Below, piece after piece: positions 44,239 to 54,564 of a stretch of 64,000 nucleotides of DNA; within the stretch, counting starts at the first letter, position 1, and every line of letters starts with the position of its first letter. The notes under the pieces were generated by a model that saw nothing but the letters and a program-made list of their open reading frames with translations, did not search any database and was not told the DNA's origin. The translations under genes were made by a program, and so were the position numbers. The stretch is from UBA8514 sp034933685 (lineage in GTDB: Bacteria; Bacillota; Clostridia; Lachnospirales; Anaerotignaceae): contig JAYFNB010000013.1 in NCBI GenBank assembly GCA_034933685.1, forward strand, positions 109,244-173,243, written 5' to 3'.

Positions 44239-44526
44239 TGTGTTTCCCTCCATTTTAAACTTTATTTTATGAATGATTATAAGATTAAATTAAACATTAT
44301 TAAAATATTGAAAAAAGCATATACCATATAGATAATTTTGTATAAGAGGGCTATTAAAGATAAGTAAGGCTTAAAATATGAGTAAGACCAATATTTTATA
44401 ACTACTATATGCAAAAAAAACTATGTTTTTCATATAATTATAGGCATTTTACATATAACTGTTTTGGACATAAAATAAAGGCATAGGTAAATACAAACTA
44501 CAAAAACGAGAGGAAATGGTGAGAAA

Positions 44527-45606
44527 ATGAATTACACAGTAGGTCTTTTATATGGAGATGGAATTGGTCCGGAAATTACAAAAGCAACAGAAGCAATGAT
44601 GAAAGCAGCAGTTAAGAAATGTGGAATTAGCATGGAGTTCCCTGTATTTCCTATGGGCTGGGAAGGGATTGAAAAATACGGTGACCCTGTACCAGAAATT
44701 ACAAAAGAGGGACTAAAAAATTGTCATGGCTGGGTTTTTGCACCTCATGATTCGGCAGCTTATCCACCAGAGCATTTCAAGAAAACTAATCCAAGTGGAA
44801 CAATGCGTCACTACTTTGACTTATATTCAAATGCAAGGCCTGCAAAATCATATCCTGGTGTAACAAGCCGTGTAGGCGAAGCAGACGTAGTTGTATTCAG
44901 GGAAAATACTGAGGGAATGCTTCCAGATAGAAATATGTATAAAGGATACGGTGAATTTATGCCTGATCCGGACACAGTTATTTTAAATTCGGTGTTTACA
45001 AGAAAAGCTTCAGAAAGAATTGCACACGAGGCATTTAAGCTTGCAATGACACGTAAAAAACATGTTACAGTTGTACATAAAGCGAATGTTATTCAGATGG
45101 GATATGGTCTTTTTAAATCAGTTTGCTATGAAGTGGGACAGAAATATTATCCAGAGGTTAAAATTGACGATTTCCATATTGATGCTATGACAGCGCACAT
45201 GGTAAAAAGATTAAAAGATTTTGATGTTATTGTTACAACAAATCTTTTTGGAGATATACTTTCAGACCTAGCAGGTGAACTTACAGGAAGCCTTGGACTT
45301 GGACCATCTATTAATACAAATGGTACACAGTGTATGGCACAGGCAGCACATGGTTCTGCTCCAGACATTGCAGGAAAGAACATTGCAAATCCAGTAGGTA
45401 TTATGCTTTCTGCTGTTATGATGTTTGAGTGGATGGGTACTAGATATGAAGATGAAACGCTTAATAAAGCAGCAAAAATTATGCAGGAAGCAGTTCTTAA
45501 AACAATGAAGGATGGAAAACTTACACCAGATATGGGTGGTAAAGAGTCAACAACAAGTTTTACAGATGCAGTTGTAAAAGAAATTGAAATTGCTTGTTTA
45601 ATATAA
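44527..45606 (+). CDS. Isocitrate/isopropylmalate dehydrogenase family protein (copy 2)
   Basis: 359 residues. YGDGIGPEITKATEAM, the substrate loop VFRENTEGMLPDRN, VVHKANVIQMGYG and TNLFGDILSDLAGELTGSLG define a beta-decarboxylating dehydrogenase. The loop differs strongly from copy 1 (ENTEGMLPD versus EITEDVYAG), so the two act on different acids. Tartrate/malate- or isopropylmalate-type substrates are possible. Confidence 0.86.
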   Translation: MNYTVGLLYGDGIGPEITKATEAMMKAAVKKCGISMEFPVFPMGWEGIEKYGDPVPEITKEGLKNCHGWVFAPHDSAAYPPEHFKKTNPSGTMRHYFDLYSNARPAKSYPGVTSRVGEADVVVFRENTEGMLPDRNMYKGYGEFMPDPDTVILNSVFTRKASERIAHEAFKLAMTRKKHVTVVHKANVIQMGYGLFKSVCYEVGQKYYPEVKIDDFHIDAMTAHMVKRLKDFDVIVTTNLFGDILSDLAGELTGSLGLGPSINTNGTQCMAQAAHGSAPDIAGKNIANPVGIMLSAVMMFEWMGTRYEDETLNKAAKIMQEAVLKTMKDGKLTPDMGGKESTTSFTDAVVKEIEIACLI

Positions 45607-45624
45607 AATAAATTTTCTCCCCAG

Positions 45625-45650
45625 AAAACTCCATAGAAATATGGAGTTTT
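45625..45650 (+). terminator. Terminator or attenuator between dehydrogenase 2 and the racemase gene
   Basis: A 10-bp stem AAAACTCCAT/ATGGAGTTTT, ending in TTTTT. Confidence 0.65.
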
Positions 45651-45678
45651 TGAGGATATGCGAAAGAGGAGATTTTAG

Positions 45679-46329
45679 ATGCCAAAAATAGGAATTATTC
45701 ATGCAACCATGAATGCAGTTCAACCGATGATTGATGTTTTTAACAAGTATGCACCAGAGGTGACAGTAGTAAATTTTGTAAATGAAAACATGCTTTTGAG
45801 GGCCAATAAAATTGGAGGTGCAGATGAAGATGGATTAAGAACATTTACAAAGCTTTTTTTTGAAGCGGTAGAAGCAGAAGTAGACGGGATAATTATTGCT
45901 TGCTCAATTTTTTGCCCTTTCGCATCACTTATGACCGCGTTTACTAAGGTTCCAGTTATAGCTGTAGACAGACCAATGCTTGAAAAGGCTGTTGAAAATG
46001 GTAACAAAATTGGAATCATGGCTACTACTGCTCCATCAGGTCCATCTGCTAAAACACAAATTGAGAGTATTGCAAGTTCGGTTGGAAAAGAGCTAAAGTA
46101 TGAGATGGAAATAGTTACGGATGCAATGGTGGCACTTAAAAAAGGAGATGTTACGGCTCATAATAAAATAATTGCAGAAGGTGGGCAAAGATTAGTTGAT
46201 AAAGGCTGCGATACAATTGTTTTAACCCAAATAACTATGGCTTGTGCCGCAGATGAAATGAAGAATCTAGAGGCAGAGATTTTAAGCAGCCCACTTGAGG
46301 GGCTTAAAAAAATTCTTGAGATGATATAG
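45679..46329 (+). CDS. Asp/Glu racemase-family protein
   Basis: 216 residues of the aspartate/glutamate/hydantoin racemase superfamily. The two catalytic-type Cys lie in IIACSIFCPFASLM and LTQITMACAAD. Members include racemases, maleate isomerases and decarboxylases, so in this setting racemisation or cis-trans isomerisation of a diacid is plausible. Confidence 0.8.
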   Translation: MPKIGIIHATMNAVQPMIDVFNKYAPEVTVVNFVNENMLLRANKIGGADEDGLRTFTKLFFEAVEAEVDGIIIACSIFCPFASLMTAFTKVPVIAVDRPMLEKAVENGNKIGIMATTAPSGPSAKTQIESIASSVGKELKYEMEIVTDAMVALKKGDVTAHNKIIAEGGQRLVDKGCDTIVLTQITMACAADEMKNLEAEILSSPLEGLKKILEMI

Positions 46330-46399
46330 CAACCTATTGTTTAAAGCCTTTTAAAATTATGATATAATTGAAACATATTAAATTTAGGAGGCTGATATT

Positions 46400-47305
46400 A
46401 TGGATTTTAGGCAGTTAACATATATAATGACCGTTGCAGAGTGCCAGAGTATTACAAAGGCAGCTAAGGAGCTATATATTTCTCAGCCTTCCTTAAGTCA
46501 CTTTATTTCAAAAACTGAAGAAGAGATGGGTACAAAAATTTTTGACAGAACAACACATCCTCTCATGCTTACTTATGCTGGCGAGAAGTATGTGGAAACG
46601 GCAAAGCAGATACTTCAGCTAAATGCAAATTTAAAAAAAGAATTTAGGGATATAGAAAACTGTAAAACTGGACGAATAGTGGTAGGCATACCACCAGAAA
46701 GAGCAGGGTATATGTTGCCAATTGCAGTATCTGAATTTAAAAAGAAATACCCCGAGATTCAGATAAAAACGGTGGAAGCAAAGACGGAGAATCTAGAAGA
46801 ATATCTTCTTAAAGGTCAAGTGGACTTTATAATTTTGCCGGAAAATGTTAGTAATGATATGCTAATTGATACAGAAGTTATTTATCAAGAAGAAATTGTT
46901 GTTGCAGCTGGAGATGGATTATTGAATAGTACTCACTGCAAAGATGGATATGCTAATGTTATTGATATGGAAAAGGTTAAAGAACAACCTTTTATTCTTC
47001 TAAGAAAAGGACATGGGATACGCCGTAAATGTGACAGTATTTTTAATAAGTATAATATTCAGCCGAATATTGTTTTTGAAACTGCTAGTAACTTCACAGC
47101 GTTAAGGTTATCTGCTTTTGGTATGGGAATTACTATTGTGCCTAAAATGTCTATAGATATGCTTAGAGGAGCACTGAGGATTAATACATATTCATTGGAT
47201 AAAAATCCTATAATGTGGCAAGTTATAGTTGCCTACAGAAAGGGTGTATATTTGGATAAAGCAGAAAAAAGTTTTATTGATATACTGAAACAAAATTTCA
47301 ACTAA
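46400..47305 (+). CDS. LysR-family transcriptional regulator
   Basis: 301 residues, N-terminal HTH (CQSITKAAKELYISQPSLSH) and ligand-binding domain (GIPPERAGYMLPIAVSEF). It follows the racemase gene by 70 bases and probably controls the 43.6-46.3 kb genes. The RIVVGIPPER / RLIIGIPENR resemblance to the LysR at 31790 points to related ligands. Confidence 0.9.
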   Translation: MDFRQLTYIMTVAECQSITKAAKELYISQPSLSHFISKTEEEMGTKIFDRTTHPLMLTYAGEKYVETAKQILQLNANLKKEFRDIENCKTGRIVVGIPPERAGYMLPIAVSEFKKKYPEIQIKTVEAKTENLEEYLLKGQVDFIILPENVSNDMLIDTEVIYQEEIVVAAGDGLLNSTHCKDGYANVIDMEKVKEQPFILLRKGHGIRRKCDSIFNKYNIQPNIVFETASNFTALRLSAFGMGITIVPKMSIDMLRGALRINTYSLDKNPIMWQVIVAYRKGVYLDKAEKSFIDILKQNFN

Positions 47306-47383
47306 ATCTAAAGTTAGAAGTTGAAATAGGTATTGGTGAAAGAATAAACCTATTAAGTTGCAATACTATAAAACTTCAACATT

Positions 47384-47950
47384 GAGCCTTTGAAAAAAAC
47401 CTGTAAATAATAGATTTCAATAATAGCTTTCTATGGTAAAATAAAAAATAATAGGAGGCTATTTTTATGGCACGCAGAAAATTAGATTTTTCAGAAGGAA
47501 AACAAACATTATCGCAGCTCTCTTGTAAGAGTACGACATCCAGTCAGCTGATGACATTCAGGATGCTTTAAAAGATTTGCTTGGTGGCACGATTCAAAGT
47601 ATGTTGGAGGCTGAGAAGGATAATCATCTAGGCTATGAACCTTACCAACGCACAAGCAATTCAAATGCCCGTAATGGCAAGAAAACCAAGGCAATACGCA
47701 GCAAATATGGTGAAATGAGTATCCAATTACCTCAGGACAGAGAGTCTTCTTCGAACCGCAAATAGTTCAAAAATGTCAGAAAGACATTTCTCACATCGAT
47801 GATAAGGTTATTTCCATGTATGCCAAAGGAGTACGCTCAAATATGTTGATGATAAAGATAAAAAGAAATTTGCAACTGATTTAAAAGCCATTACCAGGCA
47901 TCCTCAGAAGCAGTTGCGCATGAACGTATGCTCGATTATTTCACACTCTC
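47384..47950 (+). mobile_element. Internally deleted IS256-family copy
   Basis: It has the same ends as the next element (GAGCCT...TGAAA left, TTTCACACTCTC right). The transposase reading starts MARRKLDFSEGKQ, shifts frame, continues as DIQDALKDLLGGTIQSMLEA and ISMYAKGV, then jumps by deletion to a late segment (KDKKKFATDLKAI-like). About 890 bases of the full element are missing. It cannot make transposase, but its ends could be mobilised. Confidence 0.8.
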
Positions 47951-48003
47951 CTAACATTTGTTAAGAGCCTGTGAAAAAAACTCTGTAAATAATGGATTTC
48001 AAT

Positions 48004-48044
48004 AATAGCTTTCTATGGTAAAATAAAAATCATAGGAGGCTATT
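48004..48044 (+). promoter_or_regulatory. Hairpin sequestering the transposase ribosome binding site
   Basis: AATAGCTTTCTATG (48004) pairs with CATAGGAGGCTATT (48031), two G-T wobbles, so AGGAGG is in the stem. The right arm of the stem ends three bases before the ATG. This would limit translation from transcripts entering from outside. Confidence 0.5.
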
Positions 48045-48047
48045 TTT

Positions 48048-49267
48048 ATGGCACGCAGAAAATCAGATTTTTCAGAAGGAAAACAAAACATCATTTCAGC
48101 TCTTTTACAAGAGTATGATATCCAGTCAGCTGATGATATTCAGGATGCATTAAAAGACTTACTCGGAGGAACGATTCAAAGCATGTTGGAGGCCGAGATG
48201 GATACTCACCTAGGTTATGAGCCATATGAACGCACAAGCAACTCTAATGCCCGTAATGGCAAGAAACCCAAGTCAATACGCAGCAAATATGGTGAAATGA
48301 ACATCCAAGTACCTCAGGACAGAGAATCTTCCTTTGAACCACAGGTGGTTCAAAAACGCCAGAAGGATATTTCATACATTGATGATAAAATCATCGCAAT
48401 GTATGCCAAAGGATTATCTACACGGCAGATATCGGATCAAATTGAGGATATTTATGGCTTTGATGTTAGTGAAGGTATGATTTCAGATGTTACCAACAAG
48501 CTTCTTCCTGAAATTGAGGACTGGCAACACCGCCCGTTATCCCGACTCTACCCAGTTGTATTTATCGATGCAGTTCACTTTTCTGTTAGAGACAATAACG
48601 TAATAAAAAAGCTAGCAGCATATGTTATCTTAGGCATTAATGAAGATGGTTTAAAAGAAGTAATCAGCCTACAGATATGGCAGAACGAAAGCAGTAAATA
48701 CTGGCTTGGAGTATTAAACGAATTAAAGTACCGTGGGGTACAGGACATCTTAATTCTTTGTGCAGATGGTCTGAGTGGAATGAAAGAAGCTGTAAATACC
48801 GCATTTCCAGCAACAGAATATCAACGTTGTATTGTTCACCAAGTCCGGAATACCCTCAAATATGTTGCTGATAAAGATAAAAAGAAATTTGCAACTGATT
48901 TAAAAACCATCTACCAGGCACCCTCAGAAGCAGTTGCTCATGAACGAATGCTTGAGATTACTGAAAAATGGGATGATTCTTATCCAAACGCCATGAAAAG
49001 TTGGTCGGTCAATTGGGATGTTATTAGTCCGATTTTCAAGTTTTCTTCCGATGTACGGAAGGTTATCTATACGACAAATGCAATTGAAAGTTGAATAGTA
49101 CATACCGTCGGCTAAACCGCGGACGAAGCGTATTTCCAAGCGATACTGCCTTGCTAAAGGCTCTTTATCTGGCAACATTTGAAGCAACTAAAAAGTGGAG
49201 CTTACCAATCCGAAACTGGGGTAAGGTCTATGGTGAACTGTCTATCATGTTTGAAGGCCGTTTATAA
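48048..49267 (+). pseudogene. IS256-family (mutator-type) transposase, frameshifted
   Basis: The first 348 codons run from MARRKSDFSEGKQNI to TTNAIES. They contain the DDE-type residues in VVFIDAVHFSVRD and ILILCADGLSGMKE, and the C/H-containing YQRCIVHQVRNTLKYV. After GAAAGT the frame stops at TGA. Adding one T restores LNSTYRRLNRGRSVFPSD to the natural end IMFEGRL at 49267, so a single-base deletion inactivated it. The lost part includes the region after the catalytic Glu. Confidence 0.85.
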
Positions 49268-49594
49268 TTATTAAAAATAACCCCATTTTGAAAGGGTCTT
49301 ATTGACATACACAAAAACATAATTTATATTGAACACGAGGCATGAATACTGGATATCCAAGCACTCATGCCTCAAAAATTATCATAGAAAGCTAATTTAC
49401 AGAAATAATTTCACACACTCATTGTTTAAAACTATACTGAAAATAAAATGTAATTATACTAATTTTAGTATAATTTTAACTGATTGTAAGAACTAAAGAG
49501 TACGATTTTGATCCTGCAACTGTCTTCCAGTTACCAAGTCCATAACTGTTTAAATAGCCCTTAGCACCGTTTCCTTTTCTATAACAGTCGGATT

Positions 49595-49843
49595 TTAAGT
49601 TTTCCGCCTCCAGATATAGCTTATATGCTTATCTTCGTTTAGGTTACTCAAGAGGGCTGTTAATGGTACGCCTAGGGCATGTGCTATACTTTCCAATTTA
49701 CTGATTGAAGCTTCTCTTTGTCCTCGTTCAATTTGACCCCAATATGATACACTAATACCGATTGCTTCGGAAAATGTTTCTTGGGTAAAGTTTTTTTCTA
49801 CCCTGAATTTTCTTATTTTGTTTCCTATTTGTATGTAGTCCAT
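49595..49843 (-). CDS. XRE-family transcriptional regulator, small
   Basis: 82 residues, nearly all a Cro/CI-type HTH (FTQETFSEAIGISVSYWGQI, ERGQREASISKLESIAHALG). The ATG at 49843, after GGAGAGG, is preferred to one five codons upstream. It stands alone; its target is unknown. Confidence 0.82.
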   Translation of the reverse strand: MDYIQIGNKIRKFRVEKNFTQETFSEAIGISVSYWGQIERGQREASISKLESIAHALGVPLTALLSNLNEDKHISYIWRRKT

Positions 49844-50406
49844 TTTAAACCTCTCCATGTTTTAGTATTTAAATTAATAAATGATAAAAACAAAATATTT
49901 GATACAATCCAAGTATTTATAGAATATAATGAGTAATACATAAAAAAACGGTCAAAGGAATGGTGTACAGATTTCACTTACATAAGGATTGATGTCCATA
50001 TGACAATTCTCCCATGGAAAGCTTCTATAATGCCGTTAATGGTGAATTGACACATACAAATATCAGAATTATCAAATTCACGTGACGAGAATAAAGAAAA
50101 GTGTAATTGTCAAGCACGATTGAAACAATTTGTTAGATAAATTTAGTTTTTTAAGTGTACTCCAATTGGTATTAACCACTATTATGCAAAGATGATTTTA
50201 TGTGCATACATCTTAAAAAGTATTTCTACTATGAATGCTTGGTACATTTATGAGGAAGAGAAGTAAAAATATTTCATTTTGAAGAGCTGCAAAAAATGGA
50301 GAACCTAGACATCCAATACCAATAGGGAAACCGTTTGAAACTGCTTGAGAAAATAAGTGGTATTATGAGTTCTAACAGAAACCGTGTGTATATACTAAAA
50401 ATTTAT
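49844..50406. other. Gene-free stretch
   Basis: AT-rich DNA between the XRE gene and the second 2HCT gene. I see no coding frame, RNA fold or repeat that stands out apart from the hairpin at 50407. Decayed sequence next to the IS copies is the simplest view. Confidence 0.3.
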
Positions 50407-50453
50407 ACCCCTTCAAACTTGTAAGGTAAATTACTGGTTTGAAGGGGTTTTTC
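50407..50453 (+). terminator. Terminator-like hairpin
   Basis: A perfect 12-bp stem ACCCCTTCAAAC/GTTTGAAGGGGT with an 18-base loop, then TTTTT on the plus strand. No plus-strand gene lies directly upstream, so it may be a relic. Confidence 0.65.
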
Positions 50454-50528
50454 TAAATGATTAAATTAAAGAGATGCAGTTCTGTTGGGGACAGTTTATG
50501 GAAAAGCCAATTATTTAATATACTCTAG

Positions 50529-51857
50529 TTACAAAAAGAAGCTAAATCCAACACTTGCAAGAACCAGCATAATTCCGCCACCAAGGCGTGATGAAATCTG
50601 CGCATAACTCATTAGATTCATACGCTTTGCCGCGCCTAATACAGCTATGTCTCCGGAACCGACACGATTTGCCATACAAAGTCCAGCTGATAACCCACTT
50701 TCTATAGGGTAAAATTTAAATAATACGCCAACTGCTGCTGAACCTAAGAATGCACCTATAACTATAAATAATGCAATTATAATATTTCCCAGTGTAAAAG
50801 CTCCTAGTAATTCATTAAAATCTGTTAATGCCATACCAACAGCAAACATTTGCATCCATAGTAGTTTATCAGCAAAAAAGCTTTGTAGAGCTTTTGCACC
50901 TTGTTTTAAGTTATTAGGTATTATATTTAATATATTTGTGATGCAAACAAAAATAACCATATAAGCATAATTGTGTATACTTATTCCAAAAACTGTTGGA
51001 AGTAATACCTCAGAAAAAATTCGCCCCAGCGCAAAGAAACTAACAGCCAGAGCTAAACCTGCTGCAATATTTGATGCAGTTAAAGGTACTTTTTCGTCTT
51101 TTGTAGTTTCAAGAAGTGATGGGTCATTAGTTTTCATTAACTCTCCGTTTCCTGTTAATTTAGGATATATTTCTCCAATATGGTTTAAAAATGCGGCTAT
51201 TATTATACAAATAATATTGGCAATGGTCAGTATTGGTAAGGCAAGTGATAAAAATGATGAAGCCTCATTCCCGGTTACACTAGCGTATATTTCGGACATT
51301 GGAAGTGCTCCTGCTCCGGTGCCACCGCCCATGATGGGCAATACATACATTGTAACAATAGTTCCAACATCTTTACCAACAAGTAGACCGGCTATACAAC
51401 CCAAAATAGTTGATACAAAAATACCTCCCAAAATTGCAGGGAAATAGCCGGCCAGAGATTTAAGTAGCATTTTTCTATTAACAGAAAGAACGCTGCCTGT
51501 GATTAAGATAGATACATACAATCCAAGGTAATCAAATTCATCAAAAAAGTTTATTACTACTTGGCTAGTTTGTTCTGGCACTAAGTTATATGTAAAAATG
51601 ATTCCCCCAACTAAAAAGCATAATATTGCACCACCTCCAACATATGTATTCCAAATTGGTATGCGGTCACCAACTTCTCCAATAAGCAGGCTTAAGATTA
51701 ATAGAACACCTAATGCACCGGTAAATGTGTTTGGAACAGCCTGTAAATAAATCATTGCAAGAATAATTCCTAACATAGCAATAAAAACAGGTATAGGTAT
51801 ACCAAAGAATAATGCGTTAGGTTTTTTTGAAGTACAAGTTTCTTTTACTTTTTCCAT
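50529..51857 (-). CDS. 2-hydroxycarboxylate transporter family protein (copy 2)
   Basis: 442 residues with the 2HCT motifs GGGTGAGALPMSE and NRVGSGDIAVLGAAKRMN. It parallels the gene at 36265 but is clearly diverged. The ATG at 51857 with GAGGAGG upstream is the best start; the upstream extension is not needed. Two 2HCT carriers in one locus suggest either two related substrates or a substrate/product exchange. Confidence 0.87.
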   Translation of the reverse strand: MEKVKETCTSKKPNALFFGIPIPVFIAMLGIILAMIYLQAVPNTFTGALGVLLILSLLIGEVGDRIPIWNTYVGGGAILCFLVGGIIFTYNLVPEQTSQVVINFFDEFDYLGLYVSILITGSVLSVNRKMLLKSLAGYFPAILGGIFVSTILGCIAGLLVGKDVGTIVTMYVLPIMGGGTGAGALPMSEIYASVTGNEASSFLSLALPILTIANIICIIIAAFLNHIGEIYPKLTGNGELMKTNDPSLLETTKDEKVPLTASNIAAGLALAVSFFALGRIFSEVLLPTVFGISIHNYAYMVIFVCITNILNIIPNNLKQGAKALQSFFADKLLWMQMFAVGMALTDFNELLGAFTLGNIIIALFIVIGAFLGSAAVGVLFKFYPIESGLSAGLCMANRVGSGDIAVLGAAKRMNLMSYAQISSRLGGGIMLVLASVGFSFFL

Positions 51858-52311
51858 TTTATCCTCCTCATAAATCGTAAAAATGTGAGTATTAACTCTT
51901 TTCATGTTAAAAAGCATTGGCAGATTAAACTAACTATCACTATAAAATGATATTGTTCAGCCTCCTTTCTGTTAAAGAAAATTATCTGACATATGTGTGA
52001 ATAATAAGATTGAAAATGATATGTTTTTGTAGAAAATGCTTGGATGTGAATTTTAAAACTACTTGATTGATTTAAGCTTCAATAAAAAGGGAAAACAATT
52101 TATGGTTTATATGGTGATTATATTAGCTTAGAATATTTAAAAAAGGAAATAGTTTTATTCGATAGTTGATATTCCATAATTGAATGGCACAGTAAGGCGT
52201 TATATCATAGAATTGAGTAGTTAGGAATTAATTGTTGATATATTAAATACAGATTTTATATGTAACATATATGATTAGTAATTTTTGGTAAGTTAATATT
52301 ATCAATAGTAT
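51858..52311. other. Upstream region of the second 2HCT gene
   Basis: AT-rich non-coding DNA that must hold the minus-strand promoter of the 2HCT gene. I see no confident promoter boxes, riboswitch or small gene. Confidence 0.3.
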
Positions 52312-52360
52312 AAACAAAACCCTATAACTAGAGTTGAACTCTAGTTATAGGGTTTTGTTT
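52312..52360. terminator. Very long perfect terminator hairpin
   Basis: 24-base arms (AAACAAAACCCTATAACTAG plus AGTT and the exact complement) with one central base. It lies 14 bases beyond the LysR stop and works in either direction. Confidence 0.85.
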
Positions 52361-52374
52361 ATTAAATAATGGAT

Positions 52375-53250
52375 TTATTCTGGAGAAAGAAAATCATACT
52401 TGTCAATAAAAACTACGAAGTTATTTAGTACTGTATTATGTAAATCATCTTTGTGATAAACCAAAAACGTTTTTCTTGTGAATGCAGTACCGTCCTTATA
52501 AATAAGCGGCAAAGAAAATAGAGACGGGTCATGCTTAAAAAAATTTTTGTCAGAAAAGATGCCATATCCTAAATTTTGTTTAATCATAGCTAGGCAGGTA
52601 TCTCCGTGGTTAACTTTCATTCGTATATTTGGTGGTTTAGCAAAATGCTGTTTCCACCATATATCCGTAGCTTTTATTACTGTTGGCTCTTTTGTATATT
52701 CTATTTGTGGTATAGTGGGTAAATTTTCTAAGTTGATTGGGCTTTTACTAACAATATATATTTGATCGTCAGAAACCTCTAGTTTTTCTAGGTTGGTGGT
52801 AAAGTTTCCACGAACAAACCCTACATCAACTTCTCTGTTTTCAACGAGGTTTACAACCTCGCTGCTTAATGCAGTCGCTATTTCAAGTTTGATATCTTTA
52901 TATATTTCAGTAAATTTTGCAATTAAACTAGGTAATACAAAGCGAGCGTAGCTATTGGGAACGCCTAAGCGTAGCGTTCCTATTTCTCCATTAGTTGATT
53001 GAGAAATATTTAGTTTAATATCATTAAATGTATTTAAAATTTGTTGCGCTTTTAATGCAATAAACGCTCCTTCAGCAGTAAAAGAAACACCTTTTGTACT
53101 TCTAGTAATTATGGTTACTCCTAATTCTTCTTCAATTAATTGAATTCGTTTTGTTAGAGTTGGTTGTGCTATAAAAAGTAAATTAGCAGCTTTTGTAATA
53201 TTTTTATATTCATGTAGTGTAGATATTATTTGCCAATCTATATCTCTCAT
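52375..53250 (-). CDS. LysR-family regulator of the second TRAP operon
   Basis: 291 residues, HTH (EYKNITKAANLLFIAQPTLT) and a ligand-binding domain. It is divergent from the Ldh-TAXI-permease-lactonase-ADH operon. The usual N-terminal residues are slightly different from the other LysR genes of the window, consistent with another ligand. Confidence 0.9.
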   Translation of the reverse strand: MRDIDWQIISTLHEYKNITKAANLLFIAQPTLTKRIQLIEEELGVTIITRSTKGVSFTAEGAFIALKAQQILNTFNDIKLNISQSTNGEIGTLRLGVPNSYARFVLPSLIAKFTEIYKDIKLEIATALSSEVVNLVENREVDVGFVRGNFTTNLEKLEVSDDQIYIVSKSPINLENLPTIPQIEYTKEPTVIKATDIWWKQHFAKPPNIRMKVNHGDTCLAMIKQNLGYGIFSDKNFFKHDPSLFSLPLIYKDGTAFTRKTFLVYHKDDLHNTVLNNFVVFIDKYDFLSPE

Positions 53251-53334
53251 TTTACATCTCCTTTGTATATGTATATGATGATATCGAGTTATAAGGTCTT
53301 ATTAAATTTAATTATACTCTAAACTATAGTATGT

Positions 53335-53379
53335 TGAAATAGTTTTTTAGTACAAATGCCATAGCATAAAACTATTTCA
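53335..53379. promoter_or_regulatory. Inverted repeat in the divergent LysR/Ldh region
   Basis: TGAAATAGTTTT (53335) and AAAACTATTTCA (53368) are perfect complements separated by 21 bases, 100 bases before the Ldh ATG. This is a likely LysR-controlled site. Confidence 0.5.
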
Positions 53380-53478
53380 CAAACGTCTAAAAGTAATATA
53401 TGATTTAGCTATAAACAAAACGTTCATGAACAGTTTATCGACTACGGTTAAAATATTTGAAATATTGGAGGAAAAAAT

Positions 53479-54540
53479 ATGGCAAATAAATTCTTTACAA
53501 GAGAGCAACTTGTAGATATGGGATATAAGCTTCTTCTTACTGGCGGTTTGCGAGAAGAAGATGCACTTACAATCTCAAATGACCTTGTTACAGCGGATAT
53601 GCGTAATCTACATTCGCACGGAGTATCAAGAATACCAATGTATTTGAAAAGAATCGAAAAGGGTGTTGTTAATCCAAAACCAAATGTACAAGTAGAAAAA
53701 GTATCGATGGCAGCTTTGAAAGTTCATGGCGATGATGGAATGGGTTTTATTGTCGCACATAAAGCTATGGAAGAAGGAATGAAGCTTGCTGAACAAACAG
53801 GCATTGCATTGGTGGGTTGTACACATTCAACCCATTTTGGAATGAGTGCTTTATATGTTAAACAAGCTGCTGCAAATAATTTTGCTTGTTTAGTTTTCAC
53901 TAACTCCTCACCAGCATTGCCAGTTTGGGGTGGCAAAACAGCATTTCTGGGCGCGGCACCAATGGCAGCTGGTCTTCCGGGAGGATATAATTCCCCAGCA
54001 TATTGTCTCGATATGGCAATGACGGTAATAGCCAGAGGAAAAATAAGAGTGGCAGCCACAAATGGAGAGGAAATTCCGCTTGGATTAGCCCTTGATAAAA
54101 ATGGTGTGCCAACAACAAATGCAGCAGATGCGTTTGCTGGAATTTGTCTTCCATTCGGTGGAGCAAAGGGTGCTGCATTAGCGATGCTTATGGATATGCT
54201 TTCTGGTATGTTTACCGGTTCAAAGTATGCAGGTGATGTAAACAGTCTGTATTTTGACCATTCTGAACCACAAAACTTAGGTCACTTTATACTGATTATG
54301 AAGCCGGATTTATTTGTTTCAATTGATGAATACAAAAATAGAATGGATACCTACTACACAAGGTTAAAACAGTTGCCAAAGGCAGCGGGAGTTGAGGAAA
54401 TTATGATGCCAGGAGAGCCGGAGGATAAAATCTATCTAGAAAGAAGTAAAAATGGTATTCCAATTACAGATAAAATATTGGCTGATTTAAAAGTAGTAGC
54501 GGATAGAAATAATATTAGTTTACCTGAAATTTTTGATTGA
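53479..54540 (+). CDS. Malate/L-lactate dehydrogenase family oxidoreductase (Ldh_2)
   Basis: 353 residues of the type-2 malate/lactate/sulfolactate dehydrogenase family. NLHSHGVSRIPMYLKRIEKG holds the catalytic His. DMAMTVIARGKI and LPFGGAKGAALAMLMDMLSG are the NAD/substrate motifs. It would oxidise a 2-hydroxy acid to the 2-oxo acid with NAD(P). First gene of the second TRAP operon, after GGAGG. Confidence 0.87.
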   Translation: MANKFFTREQLVDMGYKLLLTGGLREEDALTISNDLVTADMRNLHSHGVSRIPMYLKRIEKGVVNPKPNVQVEKVSMAALKVHGDDGMGFIVAHKAMEEGMKLAEQTGIALVGCTHSTHFGMSALYVKQAAANNFACLVFTNSSPALPVWGGKTAFLGAAPMAAGLPGGYNSPAYCLDMAMTVIARGKIRVAATNGEEIPLGLALDKNGVPTTNAADAFAGICLPFGGAKGAALAMLMDMLSGMFTGSKYAGDVNSLYFDHSEPQNLGHFILIMKPDLFVSIDEYKNRMDTYYTRLKQLPKAAGVEEIMMPGEPEDKIYLERSKNGIPITDKILADLKVVADRNNISLPEIFD

Positions 54541-54564
54541 GATTTTAATTAGGGAGGATTGTAA

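Larger units (their letters stand above)
47965..49420 (+). mobile_element. IS256-family insertion sequence
   Basis: About 1456 bases. The left end GAGCCTGTGAAAAAA is matched in inverse by the right end ATTTCACACACTC, with further inverted similarity inside (CTGTAAAT...AGCTTTCTATG). It carries one transposase frame with a one-base deletion near its 3' end. Only 14 bases separate it from the deleted copy to the left. Confidence 0.85.

Noticed and set aside
50971..51447. 158-codon plus-strand open frame
   Set aside because: Antisense shadow of the 2HCT gene at 50529-51857, whose own motifs are intact.
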